Source: Lachnospira sp. UBA3790 (lineage in GTDB: Bacteria > Bacillota > Clostridia > Lachnospirales > Lachnospiraceae). Taken from it: a stretch of DNA of 64,000 nt. Shown piece by piece: positions 25,186 through 33,573 of the stretch (within the stretch, counting starts at the first letter, position 1; each line of letters opens with the position of its first letter). Under the pieces are notes generated by a model. It was not told where the DNA came from, did no database searches, and saw only the letters and a program-made list of their open reading frames with translations. Location of the stretch: NCBI GenBank assembly GCA_002369135.1, contig DFEY01000002.1, positions 1 to 64,000 on the forward strand, in the 5' to 3' direction. The translations under genes were made by a program, and so were the position numbers.

Positions 25186-26641
25186 ATTTTATGATTCCTG
25201 ATTGTAGAAGAATTACCATTGATAGTGAGTAGTAAGTAACTACCGCTACCAAGTCATTCATCGTAGAAATCAGTGGTCCAGACGCTACTGCTGGATCAAT
25301 CTTCAACTTACTAAATATAATCGGAACCATCGCTCCGACAAAGCTAGAAATAACCATCGCAACCCACAATGCCATTCCGATACATGCTGAAATAGCAAAT
25401 GCCTGTTCAAATGGATATCCTTTGATGAAGTGAATGTAACAACCTGTGATAAGTGAAGAAATAAGTCCTACTATCAGTCCGTTACAAAAACCAACTCTAA
25501 GTTCCTTCCAAACAAATCCCATCTGCTGTCCAAACGTCAACTCTTCATCCATCAAAACTCTGATAGTAACGCCCAGTGTTTGAGTACCAACGTTACCAGA
25601 CATTCCCAAAATAACTGACTGGAAGAAAACGATTACTGTTAGGTCGTGAATAACCTTTTCAAACATACCTGTAACCGATGCTACGATAAGTCCTAGGAAC
25701 AAAAGAACGATAAGCCAAGGAGTACGTTTCTTTAAACTCTTTACAAGCGGCTCGTTCAAATCCTCCTCTTCAGACAAACCGGCGAAACGGGCGTAGTCTT
25801 CACCCATCTCTTCATCTACTACTTCTACGATATCTTGTGATGTGATAACACCCAAGATATGTTTGTCGTTATCTAAAACAGGGATTGAATCCTCTGAGTA
25901 ATCTTTCAAGTCTTCAATAGTCTCGTCTATAGTCTCGTGGTCGAACACGTATGGATAAGATGTTGTAACCAAAGTTTCTAGTGGCACTTCTGATCTTGCG
26001 ATAATCAAATCAGTTAAATCAATCGCTCCGTAAAACGCTCCATCATCATCCAATACATATATAGTAGAAATGTTGTCATTGTCAGCCGCCTGACTTACAA
26101 CACTCTTCATCGCTTCTTTAATTGTGTAATTAAGAGGAATAGATACAAAGTTCGTTGTCATCTTCGAACCAATCTCATCTTCATCGTAAGACTGAATCAA
26201 ATCGACATCTTCTCTGGCCTCGTCCTCCATCAAGTCTACAATCTCGTCACGCTTTTCTTCGTCCAACTCTTCCAAGACATCTACGGCCTCATCAGAGTCC
26301 ATAAGTTCGATAATATCGGCAGCAATCTCTGGGTCCAGTTCTTCTACAAACTCTCCCGGATCTTCTAGATAAGCAAAGATTTCCGAAAGTCTCTCAATAC
26401 CAAGTAAATGATAGAGTTCCTTTCTCTCCTCGACTCCTAATTCCTCCAAAACTGCTGCTATATCATTCTCATGGTAATCATCAATTTGCTCTAGCTTAAC
26501 AGTGTCAGGTGCATCACTCTTAATAATCCTAGCAAGTTCTTGCTCGTAGTCTTCTTTCTCAGGCATTTCTTCTGTCACTTCAACTTGGTTTTCTAGCTCT
26601 TCTTTATTTAGTTTTTCTTCTGTTTCAAATTCTTTGCCCAT
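25184..26641 (-). CDS. mgtE: MgtE magnesium transporter
   Basis: A 485-residue channel: acidic N-terminal domain (about 25-160, repeated LxxLDxxE-type helices), tandem CBS domains (about 165-290) that sense Mg2+, then five membrane helices with the ion-selective GNVGTQTL and PLISTMNDLVAV segments. ATG 26641 is chosen with GGAGGAGGTG upstream. I see no M-box in the 113-nt gap before it. The preceding reductase gene may be cotranscribed. Confidence 0.95.
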   Translation of the reverse strand: MGKEFETEEKLNKEELENQVEVTEEMPEKEDYEQELARIIKSDAPDTVKLEQIDDYHENDIAAVLEELGVEERKELYHLLGIERLSEIFAYLEDPGEFVEELDPEIAADIIELMDSDEAVDVLEELDEEKRDEIVDLMEDEAREDVDLIQSYDEDEIGSKMTTNFVSIPLNYTIKEAMKSVVSQAADNDNISTIYVLDDDGAFYGAIDLTDLIIARSEVPLETLVTTSYPYVFDHETIDETIEDLKDYSEDSIPVLDNDKHILGVITSQDIVEVVDEEMGEDYARFAGLSEEEDLNEPLVKSLKKRTPWLIVLLFLGLIVASVTGMFEKVIHDLTVIVFFQSVILGMSGNVGTQTLGVTIRVLMDEELTFGQQMGFVWKELRVGFCNGLIVGLISSLITGCYIHFIKGYPFEQAFAISACIGMALWVAMVISSFVGAMVPIIFSKLKIDPAVASGPLISTMNDLVAVVTYYSLSMVILLQSGIIK

Positions 26642-26704
26642 CGGAATGCACCTCCTCCCTGTGTTATTTTTGCCTCTAAGCAAATTGTTTACGTTTCCAT
26701 ATTC

Positions 26705-26751
26705 TTTGTCTTCGACAAATAATCTAATAACTGGTATTTGTCCTCGACAAA
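26705..26751. repeat. Two tandem mini-hairpins
   Basis: TTTGTC-TTC-GACAAA (26705-26719) and TTTGTC-CTC-GACAAA (26737-26751) are near-identical 15-nt palindromes with 3-nt loops, 32 bp apart, in the gap between the aldo-keto reductase and mgtE. No T-run follows, so they are unlikely to be ordinary terminators. Confidence 0.55.
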
Positions 26752-26754
26752 GTA

Positions 26755-27879
26755 CTATCCTTCAAAATGTTTTGAAACATCCTTAAGGTATTTAATGATT
26801 TCTAGATGTTGTGGACATGCTCTTTCGCACTGGCCACACTCTATACAATCTGAAGCTTTACCAAAGCTTTCCGTAAGTCTATCATAATAAGTTCCCTGCG
26901 GATTCCATCCTTTGCCTTCGAATTCTTGCAAGTCTGCATTATAAAGGTCAAAGTACTTTGGAATAGGTATGTTCTTTGGACATCCTGGTACGCAGTACTC
27001 ACAACCTGTACAAGGAATTGCGATATTCTTATTAATAATGTCTGCTGCTTCTAGCACATATTCTTTTTCCTCATCAGTTAGAGGAACGAAATCCTTCATA
27101 TAAGAAGTGTTGTCGTCTACCATATTAATATCACCCATACCACTAAGAACCATCTTTACATTCTTGTGTGATGCAGCAAATCTGATAGCCCATGAAGCCA
27201 CTGACATATTTGGATCCTTTGCCTTAAAGTGCTTCTCTACTGCTTCAGGCACATTCACCAATGTTCCACCCTTAACAGGCTCCATAACAATTACTGGCAC
27301 TCCATGCTTTTCAGCAACCTCGTAACACTTTCTAGACTGAATGCCTTCGCTATTCCAATCCAAATAGTTAAGCTGCAACTGAACAAACTCCATCTCAGGA
27401 TGCTCAGTCAAAACTTTATCTAAAACATCTGCTGTAGAGTGGAATGAAAATCCAATATGCTTAACTAGACCCTGTTCTTTCTTGTCCATAAGCCAGTTAA
27501 AGCAATCAAATTTTTGATACTTCTTGTAACTATCCTCTCCCATATCATGAAGTAGATAATAATCAAAGTACTCTACGCCTGTCTTCTTTCTCTGCTCATT
27601 GAAAATATTATCCCTATCTTCTAGAGAATTAATAAATCCAGAATGAAGCTTCGTCGTCAAAGTAAACGCATCCCTAGGATATCTGTCAACTAGAAATTCC
27701 TTTGTCGCACTTTCGCTTTGAAAATTACAATACATCCATGCAGTGTCAAAATATGTAAAGCCACGCTCAATAAACATATCAACCATGCCCTTAACCTGCT
27801 CTACATCCACATGATCCCCATCAAACATAGGGAGTCTCATTAATCCAAATCCAAATTTTTTGCCGCCAAAACTAATCAT
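26755..27879 (-). CDS. Aldo-keto reductase fused to a 4Fe-4S ferredoxin domain
   Basis: A 374-residue protein: AKR barrel (about 1-280, YFDTAWMYCN with catalytic Tyr, LLHDMGED, VMEPVKGG) followed by a ferredoxin-like segment with CTGCEYCVPGCP near 290 and CIECGQCERACPQHL near 350, enough cysteines for two 4Fe-4S clusters. These fused AKRs are common in anaerobes, but their substrates are mostly unknown. Upstream lies a small His/Cys protein gene in the same direction. Confidence 0.92.
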   Translation of the reverse strand: MISFGGKKFGFGLMRLPMFDGDHVDVEQVKGMVDMFIERGFTYFDTAWMYCNFQSESATKEFLVDRYPRDAFTLTTKLHSGFINSLEDRDNIFNEQRKKTGVEYFDYYLLHDMGEDSYKKYQKFDCFNWLMDKKEQGLVKHIGFSFHSTADVLDKVLTEHPEMEFVQLQLNYLDWNSEGIQSRKCYEVAEKHGVPVIVMEPVKGGTLVNVPEAVEKHFKAKDPNMSVASWAIRFAASHKNVKMVLSGMGDINMVDDNTSYMKDFVPLTDEEKEYVLEAADIINKNIAIPCTGCEYCVPGCPKNIPIPKYFDLYNADLQEFEGKGWNPQGTYYDRLTESFGKASDCIECGQCERACPQHLEIIKYLKDVSKHFEG

Positions 27880-27904
27880 CTTTTCACCTTTTCCTTATGG
27901 TTAG

Positions 27905-28138
27905 TTATTCGTTTTCAACCGCCTTATCTTCTGGCATTTCTGTATCTACCAATTCGCTATTCTTCTCTGAGCCTTCGGCAAAAGGACTACAAACATCACA
28001 TCTTCCGTGATGATGCACCTCTGATACAGTGCCCTCTTCTTGCTGCTCTGAAGTAGCGACTTTAATACGTCCTACTCCGTCCTCAACCTTTCCATCCATC
28101 ATTGCAATAAATTCATCCAATTCTTTATCTGTAGCCAT
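27905..28138 (-). CDS. Small conserved-looking protein with a His/Cys cluster
   Basis: A 77-residue acidic protein, no signal peptide. It has ELDEFIAMMDGKVEDGVGR near the N-terminus and HHHGRCDVCSPF in the middle, a potential metal site (three His, CxxC). ATG 28138 is set by a canonical AGGAGGTG site 6 nt upstream. It begins after the phosphatase terminator and precedes the Fe-S reductase by 25 nt. I do not know its function; a metal-related role is only inferred. Confidence 0.7.
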   Translation of the reverse strand: MATDKELDEFIAMMDGKVEDGVGRIKVATSEQQEEGTVSEVHHHGRCDVCSPFAEGSEKNSELVDTEMPEDKAVENE

Positions 28139-28235
28139 AATACACCTCCTGATAGTGTTTTTCCTCGTTAATAAATGCGCCTTCGCACACATTTAATATT
28201 AACATTTTTAGGGGTTAAAAAAAACCCTAAATTTA

Positions 28236-28266
28236 CATAAAAAAAGTTGCCTTTTGGCAACTTTTA
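28236..28266 (-). terminator. Terminator of the histidine phosphatase gene
   Basis: Stem AAAAGTTGCC / GGCAACTTTT with a 4-nt loop, then a T-run on the minus strand; overlaps the stop codon. A second hairpin TTTAGGG...CCCTAAA lies next to it at about 28207-28232. Confidence 0.88.
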
Positions 28267-28875
28267 TTTTTCAAAAAATGTTTTATTGTTTTCAAGTAAA
28301 GTGTACTTACTGTCCTTTAATTCATAAATATTAAAAGCACAATTGTGTTGCAAGTCACCTTTCCAGTAATCTTTCACCCCATGCCCTAACATATGACACT
28401 GAAGTCCTTTATTCATGGCTCCGTGTCCTACTATCATAATTCGTTTGTACTCATTTTCCTTTGGCTCAACCACTTCTTTTAGAAAACTGCTTGTTCTCTC
28501 CATAACCGACTGAAAAGATTCTCCATCTAACGGGTCATACTTTTCTGGAGCATGAAAGAAAAAGTAAAATGGATCTGTAGGATCATCCTTTAACGCCATG
28601 GACGGTTCACCCTCTCTTGAACCAAAGCTAATCTCGCGAAGTCTATCGTCAGTAATGATCGGAATGTCTCTATCTCCCACTATCAACTCAGCCGTTTTGT
28701 AAGCTCTTTTAAGCGGTGATGAATAGACTACGTCAAAGTCCACATCTTTTAACCCTTCTCCAGTCTTTACTGCCAAGTCTATTCCGTCTTGATTAAGTTC
28801 TATGTCTGTTCCACCCTGTAAAAGTCTGTCATTATTCCAATCTGTCTTGCCGTGGCGGATAATATATATTTCCAT
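28264..28875 (-). CDS. Histidine phosphatase (phosphoglycerate mutase-like)
   Basis: A 203-residue protein with the RHGKTDWN phosphohistidine motif at the N-terminus, SSPLKRAYKTAE, the LREISFG segment with catalytic Glu region, and the second histidine in VGHGAMN. Members include broad phosphatases and alpha-ribazole phosphatase; no cobalamin genes are nearby, so the substrate is open. It follows the nitrilase gene by about 26 nt. Confidence 0.9.
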   Translation of the reverse strand: MEIYIIRHGKTDWNNDRLLQGGTDIELNQDGIDLAVKTGEGLKDVDFDVVYSSPLKRAYKTAELIVGDRDIPIITDDRLREISFGSREGEPSMALKDDPTDPFYFFFHAPEKYDPLDGESFQSVMERTSSFLKEVVEPKENEYKRIMIVGHGAMNKGLQCHMLGHGVKDYWKGDLQHNCAFNIYELKDSKYTLLENNKTFFEK

Positions 28876-28901
28876 AATTCTTTTTCCTTTGTCGCAAAAG
28901 T

Positions 28902-29603
28902 TTATTCTACCTTCTCAATATCTACTATAACCATGTCTTCCATGTCTTCTATTTCGAAGAGTGCTTCGCCATCAGGTCCAATCACACAACTATATCCTGA
29001 ATAGTGTTCCTCCTGCTCGCCGTAACAGTTAACACCAATCATATAACTGTTAAGTTCAGTCGCCCTGTCGCGAATAATCTGTCTCCAATCGTCCGAACGT
29101 ACCGCTGGCCAGTTGGCCGCTACCACCACCGCATCAGTACTGGCGCCCATATCTTCATATACATCGTCAAAGCGCATATCGTAGCAAATGCTGAGTCCAA
29201 AGTCTATATCATCCAAAGTAAAAGTCACAACCTCGTAGCCCGGCACAAAGTGTTCATCTTCGCCGGCATCTTCAAACAAGTGAATCTTCAAATAGTCTGC
29301 GATCATCTCACCATCAGAGTCGATTACAGTATAATGATTCTCACTTTCAACCTGGTGCTCTACCCAACCAAAGCCTATAGCAATGCCAAATTCTTCGGCG
29401 TACTCTTCCATAAGACTTTGCGTATACAAGTCTTCTTCGCCAGTAAGCTCTGTGTCCATAGAAAAACCGGTAAAACTCATTTCTGGGAAAAAGATAATAT
29501 TCGCACCCTGATTAGCCGCGTCTTCAATAAACTCTTTCGCTCTAGCAAGATTGTACTCTTTGTCTTCATATTTGATATCAAGCTGACATACTGCTACTTT
29601 CAT
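28902..29603 (-). CDS. Nitrilase-superfamily carbon-nitrogen hydrolase
   Basis: A 233-residue enzyme with the Glu-Lys-Cys triad: E in FFPEMSFTG, K in DYLKIHLF and C in LSICYDMRF. The length and motifs are close to omega-amidase or YafV-like members that remove 2-oxoglutaramate-type amides, but the substrate is not proven. ATG 29603 with AAGGAG upstream. Its promoter region faces that of the divergent gene at 29683. Confidence 0.9.
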   Translation of the reverse strand: MKVAVCQLDIKYEDKEYNLARAKEFIEDAANQGANIIFFPEMSFTGFSMDTELTGEEDLYTQSLMEEYAEEFGIAIGFGWVEHQVESENHYTVIDSDGEMIADYLKIHLFEDAGEDEHFVPGYEVVTFTLDDIDFGLSICYDMRFDDVYEDMGASTDAVVVAANWPAVRSDDWRQIIRDRATELNSYMIGVNCYGEQEEHYSGYSCVIGPDGEALFEIEDMEDMVIVDIEKVE

Positions 29604-29682
29604 ATTCGCTCCTTTCACTTTTTTTATTTTATCACATATGTTATATTGTAAACAAGATTATGAACGGATGAGGAGGTTCAAT

Positions 29683-30282
29683 ATGTATCCTGTTATTACA
29701 ATAAGTAGAGAATTTGGAAGTGGCGGACATTCTATCGGAATGGCTGTTGCAGAGAAACTTGGTATTCCATTTTTGGATAGCAAGATTGTGGAGGAAGTGG
29801 CTAAGGAAAGCGGCTTCGCCAAAGACTACGTAAAAGAACAAGATGAAATGGCTACGTATCCAGAGCTATTTATCACATCAAATATTTTTAGCACAAACTA
29901 TCTTGATACTCCACAGGAGCAGATCCAGCAGTTACAAAGTGAATACATAATTGAGCAAGCCAAGAAAGGTCCTTGCGTGATAGCTGGTAGATGTGCAGAT
30001 TATGTTTTGGAAAATGCTGGCATTCCAGCACTAAATGTTTTTATTCATGCTTCTATGGAATATAGAAAGAAACGAGTCTTGGAAGTATATGGCGAAACTG
30101 ATGTAAAGATTGAAAAACGTATCGAGAAAAAAGATAAAGGTAGAAAGAGCTACTACCGCTACTATACAGACAGAAAATTTGGTGATGCAAAGAATTATGC
30201 ACTATGCTTAAACTCTGGCATTTTAGGAATTGATAAGTGTATTGACTTTATAATTGATGTGGCTGAGAACTTTGAAGAATAG
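29683..30282 (+). CDS. Cytidylate kinase-like protein
   Basis: A 199-residue P-loop kinase of the cytidylate-kinase-like type: TISREFGSGGHSIG near the N-terminus, FLDSKIVEEVA, VIAGRCADYVL near 105 and RIEKKDKGRKSYYRYYT (lid). These proteins are widespread in Clostridia; true Cmk activity is unproven. ATG 29683 follows GAGGAGG; an upstream extension of 15 codons is rejected. It reads on the plus strand, away from the nitrilase gene. Confidence 0.88.
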   Translation: MYPVITISREFGSGGHSIGMAVAEKLGIPFLDSKIVEEVAKESGFAKDYVKEQDEMATYPELFITSNIFSTNYLDTPQEQIQQLQSEYIIEQAKKGPCVIAGRCADYVLENAGIPALNVFIHASMEYRKKRVLEVYGETDVKIEKRIEKKDKGRKSYYRYYTDRKFGDAKNYALCLNSGILGIDKCIDFIIDVAENFEE

Positions 30283-30360
30283 TTGATTTTTGATTTTATA
30301 TATGATAATTTAGAAGTACAAAGAGCTACCGGTATACGGCTAGCCCGAGAAACTATTTAG

Positions 30361-30394
30361 AAAAATAGTCGTCGCGAGCGGCGACTATTTTTTT
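30361..30394. terminator. Bidirectional terminator hairpin
   Basis: AAATAGTCGTCGC / GCGGCGACTATTT (one G-T pair) flanked by A-runs on the left and T-runs on the right, so it can end both the plus-strand kinase transcript and the minus-strand toxin transcript. The stop codon of the small ORF lies in the arm. Confidence 0.8.
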
Positions 30395-30465
30395 GTGTCC
30401 AAAAGGACCAATGTTACTATGCTCAAAACCTGAACTAGTATTTCTACTGATTCAAACATGGTCAT
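30385..30465 (-). CDS. Candidate small hydrophobic toxin (holin-like, type I toxin-antitoxin)
   Basis: A 26-residue peptide beginning MTMFESVEILVQ and ending VLLDTKK: short N-terminal segment, one hydrophobic stretch of about 16 residues and a Lys-Lys end, the plan of holin-like/TxpA-type membrane toxins. The GGGGGTGG ribosome binding site 5-6 nt upstream of ATG is very strong. The 5' UTR is about 78 nt. Its mRNA can fold 5' end to 3' end, as type I toxin mRNAs often do. A plus-strand transcript from the neighbouring kinase gene would overlap its 3' end and could act as antisense RNA. Homology is from pattern only. Confidence 0.6.
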   Translation of the reverse strand: MTMFESVEILVQVLSIVTLVLLDTKK

Positions 30466-30549
30466 AATACCACCCCCTTTCCATCAATAATCATTACAAT
30501 TATTTAGGTCCGGGCTAGCCGCATACCGTATAAGGGTAGCTCGATTTTT

Positions 30550-30577
30550 ATTATAGCACTAAAAAAATAAGTTGCAA
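30550..30577 (-). promoter_or_regulatory. Promoter of the small toxin-like gene
   Basis: Minus strand -35 TTGCAA (30577-30572), 16-bp spacer, -10 TATAAT (30555-30550). The predicted start site (about 30543) coincides with the first base of the long-range inverted repeat. The -35 lies within the purC terminator stem. Confidence 0.65.
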
Positions 30578-30603
30578 CATATTATTTATGTTGCAACTTA
30601 TTG
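30561..30603 (-). terminator. Terminator of purC
   Basis: Perfect 15-bp stem AATAAGTTGCAACAT / ATGTTGCAACTTATT followed by seven T on the minus strand, about 16 nt after the purC stop. Confidence 0.92.
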
Positions 30604-30618
30604 TAATTTCACTAATTT

Positions 30619-31479
30619 TTATAAATCTTTTCCAGTTAACAATTTATAACCTTCCAAATACTTATCAATAGTCTTCTGTGCGATGTCATCTGGAAGCGTC
30701 CAATCATGACCTTCGTTGTTCTTTAGCCAATCTCTAGCAATCTGCTTATCAAATGATGGCTGTGTAACGCCTGGTGTGTATCCTTCTAATGGCCAAAATC
30801 TTGAACTGTCTGGTGTAAGCATTTCATCTGCCACCACAATATTTCCATCTTCGTCCAAGCCAAACTCAAACTTTGTATCTGCAATGATAATTCCTTTTGA
30901 AAGAGCATAGTCTGCACATTTTTTGTAAAGGGCGATAGTTAAGTCTTTAAGTTTCTTTGCATACTCTTCTCCCTTTCCTGGGTATGCTTTTTCTAGAACC
31001 TCAATACTCTGCTCGTATGAAATATTTTCGTCGTGATCGCCAATCTCTGCCTTTGTAGATGGTGTGTAGATAGGTTCTGGAAGCTTATCTGACTCAACTA
31101 GTCCTTCTGGTAGTTTAATGCCACAAACTGTGCCATTTTCCTGATAACTAGCCCAACCACTACCTGTGATATAGCCACGCACAATAGCCTCTATAGGAAG
31201 CATTTCTAGCTTCTTACACATCATAGAATTACCGTCAAACTGTGGCTGTCTAAAGAACTCTGGCATATCGTTTACATCTACAGAAATCATATGGTTTGGA
31301 CAAATGTCCTCAGTCATATCAAACCAGAACTTACTCATCTGTGTAAGTACTGTTCCCTTCTTTGTAATCTCATTATTTAAGATTACGTCGAAGCAGCTAA
31401 TTCTGTCTGTAGCAACCATAATCAAACTGTCGCCATTGTCATAAATCTCTCTTACTTTTCCTTCTTTAATTGGTTTCAT
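30619..31479 (-). CDS. purC: Phosphoribosylaminoimidazole-succinocarboxamide synthase (SAICAR synthetase)
   Basis: ATP-dependent joining of aspartate to CAIR in purine synthesis. KEGKVREIYD at the start, ATDRISCFDV, EAIVRGYITGSGW near 110, IADTKFEFG and DEMLTPDSSRFW are all present; 286 residues. ATG 31479 with GAGGGA upstream is chosen, the 26-codon extension being in the promoter region. Stand-alone gene here, with no other pur genes and no visible purine riboswitch. -10 TATAAT at 31518-31513; -35 unclear. Confidence 0.96.
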   Translation of the reverse strand: MKPIKEGKVREIYDNGDSLIMVATDRISCFDVILNNEITKKGTVLTQMSKFWFDMTEDICPNHMISVDVNDMPEFFRQPQFDGNSMMCKKLEMLPIEAIVRGYITGSGWASYQENGTVCGIKLPEGLVESDKLPEPIYTPSTKAEIGDHDENISYEQSIEVLEKAYPGKGEEYAKKLKDLTIALYKKCADYALSKGIIIADTKFEFGLDEDGNIVVADEMLTPDSSRFWPLEGYTPGVTQPSFDKQIARDWLKNNEGHDWTLPDDIAQKTIDKYLEGYKLLTGKDL

Positions 31480-31529
31480 AGTATCCCTCGCTTTTATTAA
31501 ATTACTTCGTATATTATAGCAAATACATA

Positions 31530-31569
31530 AAAAATATCTAGTGATAATAAATACCACTAGATATCTTTT
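31530..31569 (-). terminator. Terminator of the cell-surface operon
   Basis: Stem ATATCTAGTG / CACTAGATAT with an 11-nt loop, a mismatch and T-rich tail on the minus strand, adjacent to the amidase stop. Confidence 0.75.
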
Positions 31570-32631
31570 TTAATTAAAATAGTCTGCCAGTCCATTTACA
31601 ATTCCTGTAACTAATTTATTTTGATAACTGTCAGTTGCCATTTTTCTGTCTTCCACAGCGTTCGTCATAAATCCCATTTCAACAATGGTAACTGGAACTT
31701 TTGACCAATTTATTCCACTCATGTTGTCTACTTCGGACACCCCCACTCGGTTAGCCCCTGTAGCACTTATCATCTCATCCAAAATGCAGTCTGCCAATTT
31801 TCTACTCTTAGAATAGATTTCGCTGCAATATGGATTGTTAGCCGTTGGACACATTGTAAGTATTCCACTCTGACCCGAACCACCACCGTTCGCATGGATT
31901 CTAATAAACGCATCTGCTCCAGCATTATTTGCAACTGCAGCCCTTTCGGAATTCGAAATATTAACATTATTAGTTTCTCTAGTCATGACCACTTTGTAGC
32001 CTTGACTTTGAAGGGCCTTTTTAAGTTTCAATGAAACTTGTAAATTTAGTTGATATTCTGTTAGTCCCGAAACAACTCCTGAAGTACCACCCGTAACTTT
32101 AGCTTTCTTTTGGCTCGCACCCGGTCCAATAGGCTCTAGTGATGAATTACCATGAGTTTGATGTCCCGGATCTATGCAGATAACCCTTCCTGATCCATTC
32201 GTGCTCTTTAGCTTAACCTGATGCCTCTTCGCTTTCTTTGCAGCCTTCTTCGATTCTTCCTCTGCCTTCTTATAGTCAGCCTCGGACATTAGAAACTCTG
32301 TTTTCACATAACCCACTTTATTTTCATATTTTACGTGAGTCCAGTCTCCTTTTGTACCGTCACTTACCAGTTTAGTAAATTTTGGAAGCACTTCCAAAGA
32401 TTTTGTGTCTTTACTTGCCTTTTCGCGCAAATTTACATTTTCATCATTTGTATAGAGAACTACTTCTACTAACGTTTTTGTTTCTATCGTAGTTACAAAT
32501 TCTTTAGTTTGTGTACTTTCTTGACTCTGGTCTGTTTTACTACAACTGAATGCCGCAAACACTATAGTTCCACTTATAACTACAGCCATCGCAACAACAA
32601 TTGCAATAATTATCTTTTGATATCTATTCAT
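31570..32631 (-). CDS. N-acetylmuramoyl-L-alanine amidase with SH3 domain
   Basis: A 353-residue membrane-anchored or exported protein: N-terminal hydrophobic segment (about 8-28), SH3 domain (about 58-115, NVNLREKASKDTKSLEV), a Lys/Glu helix, then an Amidase_3 domain (about 148-352) with zinc ligands in CIDPGHQ, GLTEYQLN and RIHANGG and catalytic Glu in VEMGFMTN. It cleaves the lactyl-amide bond of peptidoglycan. Last gene of the 31.6-36.0 kb surface operon. Confidence 0.95.
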   Translation of the reverse strand: MNRYQKIIIAIVVAMAVVISGTIVFAAFSCSKTDQSQESTQTKEFVTTIETKTLVEVVLYTNDENVNLREKASKDTKSLEVLPKFTKLVSDGTKGDWTHVKYENKVGYVKTEFLMSEADYKKAEEESKKAAKKAKRHQVKLKSTNGSGRVICIDPGHQTHGNSSLEPIGPGASQKKAKVTGGTSGVVSGLTEYQLNLQVSLKLKKALQSQGYKVVMTRETNNVNISNSERAAVANNAGADAFIRIHANGGGSGQSGILTMCPTANNPYCSEIYSKSRKLADCILDEMISATGANRVGVSEVDNMSGINWSKVPVTIVEMGFMTNAVEDRKMATDSYQNKLVTGIVNGLADYFN

Positions 32632-32649
32632 TATTATTCCCTTATAAAA

Positions 32650-33558
32650 TTAATGAGTAACCATTTCAGCAATATCTAAAAACTCTTGACAACTAAAATC
32701 AGATGCATTAGCAGTAGCTCCAGATAGATTTCTTTTATACCATTCTCTATCTTCTTGGAACATTTTTATGTTATGTTTTTCCAAACTTGAAAGACTTACA
32801 TTTGTAGTGCTTTTTCCTTTATTCTCGTACCATCTTTGATGTTCAAAGTATTCTTGTAATGAATCCGTTTTAAACTTGCAGCCCTTTCTAGCATAGTATT
32901 CGTTAATCGCCAACACAGTAGCTCCATATCTGTCCCTATCTAGCGATACAAGATTATCAAAGTAAAACCTATCAACTCTGAAACTAGGATCTACTATATA
33001 ATTAGTTTTCTCTGATTCAGGAATGTTATACTCACTCTTTGGTTTTTTCTTCGTTTTCTTAGACTTGTTTGTTGCAGACTCTAATTGTGAAACATACTTT
33101 TCTGCTTCATTTCCGTATTGAGCCATAAGGCTTGCGTCATTATCATCAATTGCGTCTTCGTATTGATCTAACGCTTCTTTTGCGGCATTCTTCTCCTTGT
33201 TAACTTTTACTCCATTATTAGCCGCTTTAAGTTTCGCTGCGTTAAATCTCTGCTTTAAGCTTTTGTATCTACTTTCTTCCGTAGTGTATGAAGAAGCTGT
33301 AGATCCGTTCGCTACTATAGTCGAAGCTGTATCAATCGACCCATTTTGATTATCGCGAGTAACAATAATTAATACAACAGCAATGCAAACTACCACAACC
33401 ACTGCAAATACCGAGGCAAGCACAATTAGAAGTTTTTTGTTTCCATCATTATTATAACCATTTCCTTGATTACCAGTTGTCTGAATCATCTCTCCACATT
33501 TCGGACAATACCTAGTGTCATCACTTACCTCTGTTTCACATTTTGAACAATACTTCAT
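32650..33558 (-). CDS. Zinc-ribbon membrane protein with C-terminal YARHG-like domain
   Basis: A 302-residue protein: N-terminal double-CxxC zinc ribbon (CSKCET..., CPKCGEM, residues 4-24), one membrane helix (about 43-68), a Lys/Ala-rich helical stalk, and an extracellular domain (about 205-285) with NEYYARKGCKF, YFEHQRWY and the final helix, matching the YARHG pattern. Topology suggests a cytoplasmic zinc ribbon and an outside YARHG domain. Function unknown; it sits between two peptidoglycan-active enzymes. Confidence 0.85.
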   Translation of the reverse strand: MKYCSKCETEVSDDTRYCPKCGEMIQTTGNQGNGYNNDGNKKLLIVLASVFAVVVVVCIAVVLIIVTRDNQNGSIDTASTIVANGSTASSYTTEESRYKSLKQRFNAAKLKAANNGVKVNKEKNAAKEALDQYEDAIDDNDASLMAQYGNEAEKYVSQLESATNKSKKTKKKPKSEYNIPESEKTNYIVDPSFRVDRFYFDNLVSLDRDRYGATVLAINEYYARKGCKFKTDSLQEYFEHQRWYENKGKSTTNVSLSSLEKHNIKMFQEDREWYKRNLSGATANASDFSCQEFLDIAEMVTH

Positions 33559-33573
33559 ATTTTTTCTCCTTCT

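Larger units (their letters stand above)
30323..30542. repeat. Long-range inverted repeat enclosing a small toxin-like ORF
   Basis: Arms 30323-30347 and 30511-30542 pair over 24 positions: GAGCTACC/GGTAGCTC, GGTAT/ATACC and CGGCTAGCCCG/CGGGCTAGCCG, with a 1-nt mismatch and one 7-nt bulge. The 163-nt interior holds a terminator hairpin and an 81-nt ORF. In the predicted minus transcript these arms are the 5' end and the 3' region, so they would close the mRNA into a panhandle. Confidence 0.75.

Noticed and set aside
26642..26754. Possible Mg2+ riboswitch (M-box) before mgtE.
   Set aside because: The gap is only about 113 nt and none of the M-box conserved blocks can be found.
29004..29651. 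Long open frame of about 215 codons on the plus strand opposite the nitrilase gene.
   Set aside because: It is antisense to a gene with an intact catalytic triad, lacks an RBS and shows no domain features.
31480..31569. Purine riboswitch or PurR box before purC.
   Set aside because: Too little space beside the terminator of the next gene upstream-facing, and no conserved purine aptamer sequence is present.
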